From JACCZZ01 sp044227805 (lineage in GTDB: Bacteria > Bacteroidota > Bacteroidia > Chitinophagales > UBA10324): a stretch of 12,804 nt of DNA. The stretch lies in contig JBGAWA010000110.1 of assembly GCA_044227805.1 (NCBI GenBank), forward strand, positions 1 to 12,804. The letters are read 5' to 3'. A program made the position numbers and the translations under genes. This document shows positions 1 through 7,092 of the stretch, in pieces; the stretch's first letter is position 1, and each line of letters opens with the position of its first letter. The notes under the pieces were generated by a model. It was not told the DNA's origin. It made no database searches and saw only the letters and a program-made list of their open reading frames with translations.

Positions 1-2
1 GA

Positions 3-620
3 GATCTTTTTACTCAGGAGAACAATACTGCCTATTATTTTGCTGAGTCAGGCAATGATACAGTAAGCTTAAACTCCTGAACTGCATCCGTAGAAATGCC
101 GGTCAGTGGATTTCCTAAGCCTCCTGCTGACTTTACTTATGTATCGTCAGGTGCTGCGGCCACCTTTTCCCTTGCCACGCCATTTACGCCTTCTTTTTTC
201 AGCTGGAATTTTGGAGACGGATCGCCTGAAAATACCACTGACTTAAATCCAACGCACCAATATCCGTTCGCCGGTACTTATTGGGTTACTTTTTCGGCAA
301 CGGATGAACAGGGCTGCGATAGTACTTATATCAGCCAGGTTGAATTGGTGACCGGTGTGGCGTGGCTGACTGATCAGCCGTCACAATTCAGTGTGAGTCC
401 CAATCCTGTTCAACAGGAAGGATCTTTTATGCTGAATGGAAATCTACTTTATCCTTTGCAGGTGGGGATATTTGATCTAGCCGGCAGAAAGCAGCAACAG
501 TTTCTGCTGACACAGGCACATCAACCCATATCCGTGGCATTCATGCAGCCCGGCACCTATCTCCTGCAGGTATTATCCGGCCGGAAAATGACCGGCATTA
601 CCCGGTTTATTGTTGAATAA
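3..620 (+). CDS. C-terminal part of a secreted PKD-domain protein with T9SS sorting domain, interrupted by an in-frame TGA
   Basis: This is the 3' end of a longer gene entering from the left. Frame 3 is open from base 3, meets TGA at 78-80, then continues in the same frame to TAA at 618-620. Counting from the ATG at 96, residues about 11-86 form a PKD fold (WNFGDG, then the strand FAGTYWVTFSATD). Residues about 98-174 are a T9SS type A sorting domain (FSVSPNP, LAGR, PGTYLLQV, basic tail). Such domains sit at the end of large proteins exported through Sec and the type IX system to the cell surface. The ATG at 96 gives no signal peptide, so it is unlikely to be the true start. The residues before the TGA (AYYFAESGNDTVSL) read like the same protein, so the TGA may replace a Cys codon of the usual 'CTA' strand. 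That makes this either a pseudogene or a base error. Confidence 0.75.
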
Positions 621-670
621 TTCTGTTAATTTCAACCGGGGATTTATAAACAATAAACACCATTTGTGTA

Positions 671-1063
671 ATGGGGGAAGAAAAACAATACAATCTTTTT
701 TTTCTGAATGATTATTTTGATAATGAGATGGATGCCATCCTTCCGATTTTGCAGATGTACCTGGAAGAAACACCTAAAGAACTCGAGCACATAGAAACCT
801 GCCTTTTGCGCAATGATGCCGCAGCGGCGAAAGCCGGAACACATAAGATAAAAACCAACATTTCCATGCTCAGCATCCATGATAACAGCTCATTTGTGGA
901 TGACATGCATCATCTGTCTGCAACAGACAATATTGGCAATGCCGTTCATGATCAGTTCGCCGTCTTTAAAGCAAATGTTAAAGTGGCCTTACAACAAATC
1001 AGAAAGGATTACTTCGAGCGGGAAGATGACACCACCGGATCCGTTTCTGAACATGATGCGTAA
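671..1063 (+). CDS. HPt-domain (histidine phosphotransfer) protein
   Basis: This 130-residue protein matches a single HPt domain, an all-helical module that relays phosphate between response-regulator receivers through one histidine. The hallmark is AGTHKIKTNISML at about residues 55-67, equivalent to the family motif AHxLKGxxxxLG. His58 would be the phospho-acceptor and Lys59/Lys61 the usual basic neighbours. The preceding acidic helix (NEMDAILPILQMYLEETPKELEHIE) fits the first helices of HPt proteins. There is no signal peptide or membrane segment, so it is cytoplasmic. No histidine kinase or receiver gene lies next to it in the window, so its partners are encoded elsewhere. The ATG at 671 has no Shine-Dalgarno, as usual in this phylum. 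The final 20 or so residues are acidic and polar and probably disordered. Confidence 0.75.
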   Translation: MGEEKQYNLFFLNDYFDNEMDAILPILQMYLEETPKELEHIETCLLRNDAAAAKAGTHKIKTNISMLSIHDNSSFVDDMHHLSATDNIGNAVHDQFAVFKANVKVALQQIRKDYFEREDDTTGSVSEHDA

Positions 1064-1096
1064 TTCTCCTGCGATTTTGCTGTAACTTATGGCAGC

Positions 1097-1120
1097 GGGA
1101 GTTTTCTATTGAAAACCCCG
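1097..1120. terminator. possible bidirectional terminator hairpin between convergent genes
   Basis: GTTTTC (1101-1106) and GAAAAC (1111-1116) form a 6-bp stem with a TATT loop. A few further GC pairs are possible outside a mismatch. It sits between the converging HPt and Fe-S carrier genes. There is no clear T-run, so the assignment is weak. Confidence 0.3.
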
Positions 1121-1173
1121 GGTTAAGATGTGCAGGATAAGAGTAACCTTCAAAGAAAATTCAATTATTGCGG

Positions 1174-1542
1174 TTAGGCTGAAAAGGAGGTGCCACAGCC
1201 GCAGGTCTTGGTGGCATTTGGATTTTCAAATACAAATCCCCGTGCATTCAGTCCCTGCTGAAAGTCGACCCGCATTCCGAAAAGATAAAGCTGATGGGAA
1301 GGGTTCATAAATACCCTGATGCCGTCAATCATAAATTCCTCATCGGTATCTTCTCTTTTGTCAAAACCTAAAACATAGGTCATGCCTGAACAACCGCCTC
1401 CCTTAACACCTATCCGCAACCCCTGGTCTGCTGAAACCTTCTCTGCCACAATCAACCGTTTGACTTCCGCTATGGCAGTGGCCGTTAAAGAAACCGGATT
1501 TTTTGCTGTACTGACTTCTTTCTCAACTATCAGATCATTCAT
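1174..1542 (-). CDS. A-type iron-sulfur cluster carrier (IscA/SufA/ErpA/HesB family)
   Basis: This 122-residue protein carries the three invariant cysteines of A-type carriers: Cys51 in GGGCSGM and Cys114/Cys116 in the C-terminal TCGCGTSF. These bind iron or a [2Fe-2S]/[4Fe-4S] cluster on its way to apoproteins. The core strands (GLRIGVKGGGCSGMTYVLGF, then GIRVFMNP) and the NARGFVFENPNA segment are typical. The ATG at 1540-1542 was chosen because it gives the usual family length; a longer reading begins at a TTG (1564-1566) and adds eight unconserved residues. No other isc or suf gene is nearby, so IscA, SufA and ErpA cannot be told apart from context. It is oriented against the HPt gene and away from the membrane-protein gene at 1651. 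A TAGTTTTG box lies just upstream. Confidence 0.92.
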   Translation of the reverse strand: MNDLIVEKEVSTAKNPVSLTATAIAEVKRLIVAEKVSADQGLRIGVKGGGCSGMTYVLGFDKREDTDEEFMIDGIRVFMNPSHQLYLFGMRVDFQQGLNARGFVFENPNATKTCGCGTSFSA

Positions 1543-1563
1543 GAATGGAATTAGTTTGATGAA

Positions 1564-1571
1564 CAAAACTA
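1564..1571 (-). promoter_or_regulatory. possible Bacteroidota -7 box for the Fe-S carrier gene
   Basis: On the minus strand this reads TAGTTTTG, an exact match to TAnnTTTG, 21 bases before the chosen ATG. No TTG occurs at the expected distance upstream, so only half of the promoter is convincing. Confidence 0.3.
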
Positions 1572-1650
1572 CGCAACAAACCGCAAAGTAAACGCGTTCA
1601 TTTTTCTCTTTCTTTTATAGTACTTTCGTCAGCTTCACAAACTGTTTCAC

Positions 1651-2181
1651 ATGACTTTTTCCGATGTACTTGAGATACTGAAATACACCCTTCCATCCCT
1701 CATTACGTTTTTAACCGCATTCACCCTCATCCGGTTATTCATCACAGGCGAGCGGAACAAAAAAGACCTGGAGCTGAGGGCGGCCCACTATAAAGATTCA
1801 TTGCCGCTGCGGCTGCAGGCCTACGAGCGGCTCACCCTGTTGCTCGAAAGAATTACACCCACCAATATCATCTCTCGCGTCAATAAGCCCGGCATGAGCG
1901 CACGGGACCTGCAGCTGTCATTGATTTCCAACATCCGTCTCGAATTTGAACATAATCTTTCTCAGCAGATCTATGTTTCATCACCTGTATGGATGATGAT
2001 TGTGCAGGTGAAAGAAGAAATAATTTCTATCATCAATCATGTGTCGGCCGATTTGCCTGAAGCTGCTACCGGCAAAGACCTGAGCCGGGCTATTATCGAA
2101 TATTTTATCAATAATGAAAAGGTGATGCCGACACAAAAAGCGCTCGACACTTTAAAGACAGAAGTGAAGAAGATTTTTTAA
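1651..2181 (+). CDS. membrane-anchored protein of unknown function, conserved in Bacteroidota
   Basis: This 176-residue protein has one N-terminal hydrophobic segment (about residues 8-30, YTLPSLITFLTAFTLIRLFI) followed by charged residues. It then has a long soluble, mainly helical part. The segment LPLRLQAYERLTLLLERI (about residues 50-67) is a feature I associate with a widespread uncharacterised Bacteroidota family, possibly the one catalogued as DUF7935, but I am unsure of that number. The protein is probably anchored in the inner membrane by its N terminus with the helical part in the cytoplasm. No catalytic motif is visible. It is transcribed divergently from the Fe-S carrier gene across about 108 bases. 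A near-match to the Bacteroidota -7 box (TACTTTCG, 1621-1628) lies 22 bases before the ATG. It may be cotranscribed with the mutase gene 151 bases downstream. Confidence 0.7.
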   Translation: MTFSDVLEILKYTLPSLITFLTAFTLIRLFITGERNKKDLELRAAHYKDSLPLRLQAYERLTLLLERITPTNIISRVNKPGMSARDLQLSLISNIRLEFEHNLSQQIYVSSPVWMMIVQVKEEIISIINHVSADLPEAATGKDLSRAIIEYFINNEKVMPTQKALDTLKTEVKKIF

Positions 2182-2332
2182 AAGTGCGGATTACGGTCGG
2201 AGGCTCTGTGAAAGTGTAGGCGATAGCAGTGGGCCCTCATCATATTCCGGAATGCAGTGATTGCCTTTCTCCCGGTTAGCATGTCGCGAAGCCATACTTC
2301 CTTATCTTAGCAGCAACAAGCCATATCATCCG

Positions 2333-3913
2333 ATGGAATCTCCCAAGTCATCCGCAAAACCTGGATCAAGGTCATACGCCACTGATTCCGGTATTGAAAT
2401 CAAACGTGTTTATAAAGAGCTGCATAGCCAGCTGGAAGAGCCGGGAGAATTCCCGTTTACCCGCGGTGTGCATGGCAGCATGTACCGCGATAAATTATGG
2501 ACCATGCGGCAATATGCCGGATTTTCCACAGCTGAAGAATCCAACAAGCGATATCATTATTTGCTTCAACAGGGCACCACCGGATTATCAGTGGCATTTG
2601 ACCTGCCTACACAGATAGGATACGATTCTGATCATGAAATGTCGGATGGCGAAGTTGGTAAAGTAGGGGTTGCCATTGATTCATTAAAAGATATGGAAAC
2701 CTTATTTGCCGGTATTCCATTGCAGGGCATCACCACTTCCATGACGATCAATGCAACGGCATATATCTTATTAGCCATGTACATTGCTCTTGCGAAAAGA
2801 CAAGGTGCCGATCTCAAAAAAATCTCGGGTACCGTACAAAATGATATCTTGAAAGAATACGCTGCCCGCGGAACCTACATTTATCCGCCACAGCCATCGA
2901 TGCGGCTGATCACGGATATATTCGAGTATTGCAGCAAAGAGTTGCCGGCGTGGAATACCATTTCTGTTTCAGGCTATCACATCCGCGAAGCGGGATCCAC
3001 CGCTGTACAGGAAGTGGCTTTCACTTTATCAAATGGCAAATCATACCTGAAAGCGGCACTCGACCGTGGACTGGATATCAATGTTTTTGCCCGCAGGATT
3101 TCATTCTTCTTCAATGCCCACAATAACCTGTTTGAAGAAGTGGCCAAGTTCAGGGCCGCCAGAAGGATGTGGGCGAACATCACACGCGATCTCGGTGCAA
3201 CAGATCCAAGAGCGCAGATGCTTCGCTTCCACACCCAAACAGGTGGTTCGACGCTTACCGCGCAGCAACCCATGAACAATATCGTGCGCGTCACCATTCA
3301 GGCTATGGCGGCCGTACTGGGTGGCACACAATCATTACACACGAATGGATATGATGAAGCGTTAAGCCTACCTACCGAAGCCGCTGCCGGACTTGCTTTA
3401 CGATCGCAACAGGTGATTGCTTACGAAAGCGGCATCACGCAAACAGTGGATCCGCTCGGCGGCTCTTATTTCGTAGAACAACTAACGGATGAAATGGAAG
3501 CCGCAGCCTGGAAGTATATTGAACAGATTGATGCAATGGGCGGATCCGTCAAAGCGATAGAGGAAGGATTCCTGCAGGAAGAAATTGCGCGCGCAGCTTA
3601 CCGGTACCAGCGGTTGATTGAAGACGGCAGCAAGGTGATTGTAGGCGTAAACAAATTTACCAAGCAGGAAAAGGATCACACAGGAATACTCCGTGTAGAT
3701 GATGCGATAAGGCAGGTGCAGATTGAAAAACTGAATGCTTTAAAAGCTGAACGGGACAATAATGCTGTAAATTCTTTGTTGCAGCAACTGGAACAACAGG
3801 CACGGTCCAATGTCAACATCATGCCTGCCGTGGTGGAAGCGGTGGAACAATATGCAACATTGGGTGAGATTGCGGATACCTTGCGAAAGGTGTTTGGTGA
3901 ATATCGCGTTTAA
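2333..3913 (+). CDS. methylmalonyl-CoA mutase, catalytic (substrate-binding) subunit without cobalamin domain
   Basis: The 526-residue product is the TIM-barrel half of a B12-dependent acyl-CoA mutase, which interconverts (R)-methylmalonyl-CoA and succinyl-CoA in the propionate pathway. Motifs in order: RQYAGFSTAEESN, SVAFDLPTQIGYDSD, GTVQNDILKEY, YIYPPQPSMR, SVSGYHIREAG, RFHTQTGG, TLTAQQP, GGTQSLHTN, DEALSLPTE, DPLGGSYFVE and VIVGVNK. Tyr61, Arg179 and His216 match the propionibacterial enzyme's Tyr89, Arg207 and His244 with identical spacing (118 and 37 residues). The Tyr/Arg pair favours methylmalonyl-CoA over isobutyryl-CoA, whose mutases carry Phe/Gln. The protein ends soon after the barrel and lacks the DxHxxG cobalamin domain, so a separate small subunit is required, as in archaeal-type McmA1/McmA2. 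No such subunit lies in the window. The ATG at 2333 was preferred over a TTG 72 bases upstream that would add an atypical extension. Confidence 0.92.
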   Translation: MESPKSSAKPGSRSYATDSGIEIKRVYKELHSQLEEPGEFPFTRGVHGSMYRDKLWTMRQYAGFSTAEESNKRYHYLLQQGTTGLSVAFDLPTQIGYDSDHEMSDGEVGKVGVAIDSLKDMETLFAGIPLQGITTSMTINATAYILLAMYIALAKRQGADLKKISGTVQNDILKEYAARGTYIYPPQPSMRLITDIFEYCSKELPAWNTISVSGYHIREAGSTAVQEVAFTLSNGKSYLKAALDRGLDINVFARRISFFFNAHNNLFEEVAKFRAARRMWANITRDLGATDPRAQMLRFHTQTGGSTLTAQQPMNNIVRVTIQAMAAVLGGTQSLHTNGYDEALSLPTEAAAGLALRSQQVIAYESGITQTVDPLGGSYFVEQLTDEMEAAAWKYIEQIDAMGGSVKAIEEGFLQEEIARAAYRYQRLIEDGSKVIVGVNKFTKQEKDHTGILRVDDAIRQVQIEKLNALKAERDNNAVNSLLQQLEQQARSNVNIMPAVVEAVEQYATLGEIADTLRKVFGEYRV

Positions 3914-4263
3914 ATGAAGGCCTCTCTTGCCGGTGGGTCAGGAAATTGCTAAAGCACTGATGCAATCAGGATACGAAAAAAATACGCCAGCGTATCCCGC
4001 TGAAAGTATTGACAGCAAATGATTCCTGCGTGCGGAAAGAATGCTGATCAACACGATATTCGCAACTGTCGCGCATTTGAATGAAATGGAAATTTTTTTC
4101 CACACACGAATTGCAAATTGTAATCTTCATGAAAAAGTCAAGAGGTGCGGATTATTTTTTTGCAAATTTTTTCACGCATTTTTGTGCGCTATTCCGAGAG
4201 GAAATGGATACATTGGAACAGATTTGAATTCTTAACACCAACTATAAAAAATTAGTAAACCGT
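3914..4263. other. gene-free region upstream of dnaA
   Basis: These 350 bases contain no credible gene. The left half is ordinary in composition. The right half (about 4085-4190) is AT-rich, with runs of T, one DnaA-box-like 9-mer at 4096-4104, and TTGCAAATT twice (4111-4119 and 4160-4168). A near-match to the Bacteroidota -7 box (TACATTGG) lies about 45 bases before the dnaA ATG, but no -33 element is properly spaced. The content suits dnaA autoregulation. One box is too few to call a replication origin. Confidence 0.45.
4096..4104 (+). promoter_or_regulatory. DnaA-box-like site upstream of dnaA
   Basis: TTTTCCACA fits the relaxed DnaA-box consensus TTWTNCACA and differs by one base from TTATCCACA. 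It lies 160 bases before the dnaA start in a T-rich stretch. DnaA represses its own gene through such sites in several bacteria. A single 9-mer in AT-rich DNA can also occur by chance. Confidence 0.4.
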
Positions 4264-5697
4264 ATGAGCAGAACTGCCGAGGATGTTTGGAAAAATTGCC
4301 TGAAGATTATCAAGGATAATGTCAACCTGCAGAGCTATAAAACGTGGTTTGAACCAATTAAATCGATAAAGCTTGAAAAAAATGTTTTAACAATACAGGT
4401 ACCCAGCCAGTTCTTTTATGAGTGGCTGGAAGAGCATTATGTAACCCTGCTCCGTAAAACATTAAAACGCGAACTCGATAAAGATGCGCGCCTTGAATAT
4501 CAGATCGTGATGGATGGTAATTCCGGCAGCAACGCTCCTTACACAGTTAATCTCCCCACCAATAATACGGGTAACAGCAAGAACCAGGATCTGCTGGCGC
4601 CGATGGTATTGGGTAACCAGATCAAGAATCCATTTGTGATTCCCGGACTGAAAAAAGTGCAGATTGATTCGCAGCTCAATGTGAATTATACATTTGACAC
4701 GTTTGTGGAAGGTGATTGCAACAGGCTGGCACGGTCAGCCGGTTTCGCTGTAGCCAATAAACCGGGCGGCACCTCTTTCAATCCATTGGTGGTGCATGGT
4801 GGTGTAGGCCTTGGCAAAACACATCTGCTGCATGCCATCGGCAACCAGGTGAAAACAAATTTCAGTGATAAAACGGTTTTGTATGTTCCGTCTGAAAAAT
4901 TCACTAACCAGTTTATCGATTACCTGAAGAATAATGCGGTGAATGAATTCATTCACTTTTACCAGATGATTGATGTGCTGATGGTGGACGACATTCAGTT
5001 TTTTGCCAATAAAGACCGTACGCAGGATATTTTCTTCCACATCTTCAACCACCTGCACCAGTCGGGAAAGCAGATCATTCTTTCTTCTGACCGTTCACCC
5101 CGCGACCTGGAGGGAATTGAAGAACGGTTGCTTTCCCGTTTCAAAATGGGGCTCACCACCGATATCAGCGTACCGGATTTTGAAACACGGATGGCCATCC
5201 TGGAAAAGAAAATGTATGCCGATGGTATTGAGCTGCCACATGATGTGGTTGAATTTGTAGCATATAACGTAAGTTCCAATGTGCGTGAACTGGAAGGGGC
5301 ACTGATTTCATTGCTGGCACAGTCATCTCTCAATAAGAAGGACATTGACCTGGAAACAGCGAAGAAGATCATCAAGAATTTTGTCAAGAGCATCTCCCGT
5401 GAAGTTTCCATCGACTTTATTCAAAAAGCGGTGTGCGAATATTTCAGTGTACCCATGGATAAGCTGAAGGAAAAAACCCGGAAACGCGCCGTGGTACAGG
5501 CGCGGCAGTTGTCCATGTACCTGGCAAAAAGTTTTACCAAGAATTCTCTGAAAGTAATAGGCCGGCATTTCGGCGGCCGCGACCATAGTACCGTAATCCA
5601 TTCCTGCCAGGCCGTGCGCGATCTGATGGATACCGATAAGGAATTTAAAGAAGCCGTGGGCGACATTGAGAAAAAGATTCAGTTGAGCATTTCATAA
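4264..5697 (+). CDS. dnaA: chromosomal replication initiator protein DnaA
   Basis: The 477-residue protein has all four DnaA domains. Domain I is residues 1-85 (VWKNCLKIIKDN, YKTWFEPIKSI, the partner-binding fold). Domain II is a short polar linker, about 86-135. Domain III is the AAA+ ATPase, about 136-360, with Walker A GGVGLGKT (179-186), Walker B VLMVDD (238-243), FFANKDRTQDIFFHIFNHL, the arginine-bearing LSRFKMGL (Arg292) and sensor 2 NVRELEGAL (Arg341). Domain IV is a helix-turn-helix that reads DnaA boxes, including RKRAVVQARQLSMYLAK and the signature GGRDHSTVIH (437-446). It opens the origin and loads the helicase. The length is normal for Bacteroidota. The ATG at 4264 matches the usual N terminus. 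There is no dnaN or recF next door, so the classical dnaA-dnaN-recF order is absent. A strong terminator follows 19 bases after the stop, so the gene is probably transcribed alone. Confidence 0.99.
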   Translation: MSRTAEDVWKNCLKIIKDNVNLQSYKTWFEPIKSIKLEKNVLTIQVPSQFFYEWLEEHYVTLLRKTLKRELDKDARLEYQIVMDGNSGSNAPYTVNLPTNNTGNSKNQDLLAPMVLGNQIKNPFVIPGLKKVQIDSQLNVNYTFDTFVEGDCNRLARSAGFAVANKPGGTSFNPLVVHGGVGLGKTHLLHAIGNQVKTNFSDKTVLYVPSEKFTNQFIDYLKNNAVNEFIHFYQMIDVLMVDDIQFFANKDRTQDIFFHIFNHLHQSGKQIILSSDRSPRDLEGIEERLLSRFKMGLTTDISVPDFETRMAILEKKMYADGIELPHDVVEFVAYNVSSNVRELEGALISLLAQSSLNKKDIDLETAKKIIKNFVKSISREVSIDFIQKAVCEYFSVPMDKLKEKTRKRAVVQARQLSMYLAKSFTKNSLKVIGRHFGGRDHSTVIHSCQAVRDLMDTDKEFKEAVGDIEKKIQLSIS

Positions 5698-5715
5698 ACT
5701 GATAAGCTGCATAGT

Positions 5716-5750
5716 AAAGAGCTGCGGACTGTTTCGCGGCTCTTTTTATT
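5716..5750 (+). terminator. rho-independent terminator of dnaA
   Basis: AAAGAGCTGCG (5716-5726) pairs with CGCGGCTCTTT (5735-5745): 11 bp with one G-T wobble and an 8-base loop. A T-rich tail follows directly. Confidence 0.85.
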
Positions 5751-5839
5751 TCAAATATCCTGTCGTGAAAGTTTTGTCTCCGGCCTTGCTGTTTCATAGT
5801 ATTCTCTCTTTTTCATACTTTTAAATTTCATCAAAGAAA

Positions 5840-5846
5840 AAGGAGG
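5840..5846 (+). promoter_or_regulatory. canonical Shine-Dalgarno sequence (unusual for this phylum)
   Basis: AAGGAGG ends 5 bases before the ATG at 5852, a perfect anti-Shine-Dalgarno match at good spacing. The other genes in the window lack such a site, and Bacteroidota ribosomes generally hide the 16S tail. Its presence points to deliberate, perhaps regulated, translation of the short ORF that follows. Confidence 0.55.
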
Positions 5847-5851
5847 TATTC

Positions 5852-5899
5852 ATGCAATCTGAAAATCAGGCATGGACAGCTCCGGTAACGGTGTGTTAA
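5852..5899 (+). CDS. 15-codon mini-ORF, possible leader peptide upstream of moaA
   Basis: ATG at 5852 opens a 15-codon frame, MQSENQAWTAPVTVC, ending with TAA at 5897-5899. The case for translation is the canonical AAGGAGG five bases upstream. The last codons and the stop lie inside a strong hairpin (5874-5910), so a ribosome on the mini-ORF would melt it. That arrangement resembles leader peptides that control a downstream gene, here moaA 190 bases on. The peptide has no run of one amino acid pointing to a particular attenuation signal; it does contain one Trp and a C-terminal Cys. A short precursor peptide modified by a radical-SAM enzyme is conceivable, since moaA encodes one. However, MoaA has a known different substrate and no other modifying enzyme is near. 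I do not recognise the peptide. Confidence 0.4.
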   Translation: MQSENQAWTAPVTVC

Positions 5900-5956
5900 C
5901 GGAGTTGTTCCACTTAGATTGACTCAGGAGCTGTCGTCTTCAATTTTGAGACAGCT
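5874..5956 (+). promoter_or_regulatory. RNA leader with mutually exclusive hairpins upstream of moaA
   Basis: Four related segments are visible. Segment 1 (5874-5889) pairs with segment 2 (5895-5910): 15 of 16 positions including two G-T pairs, with loop GGTGT. Segment 3 AGCTGTC (5929-5935) pairs with segment 4 GACAGCT (5950-5956). Segment 1 also contains GACAGCTCC (5875-5883), perfectly complementary over 9 bases to GGAGCTGTC in segment 3 (5927-5935). The 1:2 plus 3:4 fold therefore competes with the 1:3 fold. The mini-ORF stop lies in segment 2. There is no T-run after segment 4, so control would act on translation or RNA stability, or through a factor, not by simple intrinsic termination. 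Confidence 0.4.
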
Positions 5957-6089
5957 TATGCAGTATTTTGTAGTTCTCAGATCATTGCGTAGCAGGATTT
6001 TCTCGAATCAATAAATCCGGGTTAATTCTACAATCCGAAGCACACTTTCAGTTTGGAGGGAATAGTATCCGCGAAAAGCAACGGCACCT

Positions 6090-7079
6090 ATGTTGAAAGA
6101 CAATCACGGAAGAGTTATCAATTATTTACGGGTGGCCGTGACTGACCGTTGCAACCTCCGGTGTTTTTATTGCATGCCGGAGCATGGACTGGAGTGGTTG
6201 TCGCGGAAGGAGATCCTGTCGTTCGAAGAAATATTACGGGTAGGCTCACTCCTGGTAAAAATGGGAGTGGAGAAAATAAGAATCACCGGCGGTGAGCCTT
6301 TCGTACGAACCGGAATCATGCAGCTGCTGTGGTCGTTATCCATGCTGCCCGCACTCAAAGAACTTACGCTCACTACGAATGGTGTGTTGACAGCACCGCT
6401 TGTTCCTGAATTGAAAAAAATGGGAGTGCGCTCCGTGAACCTGAGTTTGGATACCCTCGACCGTAATCGCTTTTTCACGATCACGAAACGTGATGAATTG
6501 CCAAAGGTGATGCACACGCTGGAGGCATTACTGCGGCATGGCATCAGCGTGAAGATTAATGCAGTGGTGATGGGTGATAAAAATGTGCAAGATATTATTC
6601 CATTGGCCGCAATAACGAGGGAGTTGCCGGTGAGTGTAAGATTTATTGAAGAAATGCCATTCAACGGTGGCGATATTCATGCTGATTCTTTGCCCTGGAA
6701 TTATAAGCGCATCATGGCTTTAATCGCTGAAGAGTTTCCTGCTGTCAGGAAACTGGAGGATGGCCCCTATTCCACTTCCTACAACTATCACATTCCCGGC
6801 CATCGAGGAAATGTGGGGGTAATAGCCGCATATTCCCGCACCTTTTGCGGCACCTGCAACAGGCTTCGCATTACACCGCAAGGCATGTTAAAGACCTGCT
6901 TGTATGATGATGGTGTTTTAAACGTAAAGGAATTGATACGCAAATCATCATCCGACGAGATGCTGGCGGCGGCACTACTGAATGCAATCGGCAAACGATC
7001 AGTTGACGGCAGAGCGGCAGAAAAGCTGCGTAACGCGTCGAAGCCCGTGCATGAATCGATGGCGACAATCGGAGGGTGA
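6090..7079 (+). CDS. moaA: GTP 3',8-cyclase MoaA (molybdenum cofactor biosynthesis, radical SAM)
   Basis: MoaA uses S-adenosylmethionine radical chemistry to turn GTP into 3',8-cyclo-GTP, which MoaC converts to cyclic pyranopterin monophosphate. The 329-residue protein shows the N-terminal radical-SAM motif CNLRCFYC (Cys21, Cys25, Cys28) and the SAM-binding ITGGEP (residues 65-70). It also has the MoaA-specific second [4Fe-4S] site FCGTCNRLR...KTC (Cys253, Cys256, Cys270), which holds GTP, and the functionally required Gly-Gly at the extreme C terminus. Length and motif spacing are normal, so it should be active. The ATG at 6090 gives the standard start (DNHGRVINYLRVAVTDRCN). It follows the leader region after dnaA and converges on moaE with only 13 bases between the stop codons. 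No moaC is in the window. Confidence 0.97.
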   Translation: MLKDNHGRVINYLRVAVTDRCNLRCFYCMPEHGLEWLSRKEILSFEEILRVGSLLVKMGVEKIRITGGEPFVRTGIMQLLWSLSMLPALKELTLTTNGVLTAPLVPELKKMGVRSVNLSLDTLDRNRFFTITKRDELPKVMHTLEALLRHGISVKINAVVMGDKNVQDIIPLAAITRELPVSVRFIEEMPFNGGDIHADSLPWNYKRIMALIAEEFPAVRKLEDGPYSTSYNYHIPGHRGNVGVIAAYSRTFCGTCNRLRITPQGMLKTCLYDDGVLNVKELIRKSSSDEMLAAALLNAIGKRSVDGRAAEKLRNASKPVHESMATIGG

Positions 7080-7092
7080 GCAGTTAACCGGC

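Noticed and set aside
1543..1566. Longer start (TTG) for the Fe-S carrier
   Set aside because: It adds eight unconserved residues and would use a rare start; the ATG at 1542 gives the family length.
2261..2332. Upstream TTG start for the mutase gene
   Set aside because: The extra 24 residues do not resemble the N terminus of mutase catalytic subunits, and an ATG is available at 2333.
5840..6089. Molybdenum-cofactor riboswitch upstream of moaA
   Set aside because: The position is right, but I could not recognise the conserved Moco-RNA helices. The mini-ORF and small hairpins do not resemble that fold by eye; a covariance search would settle it.
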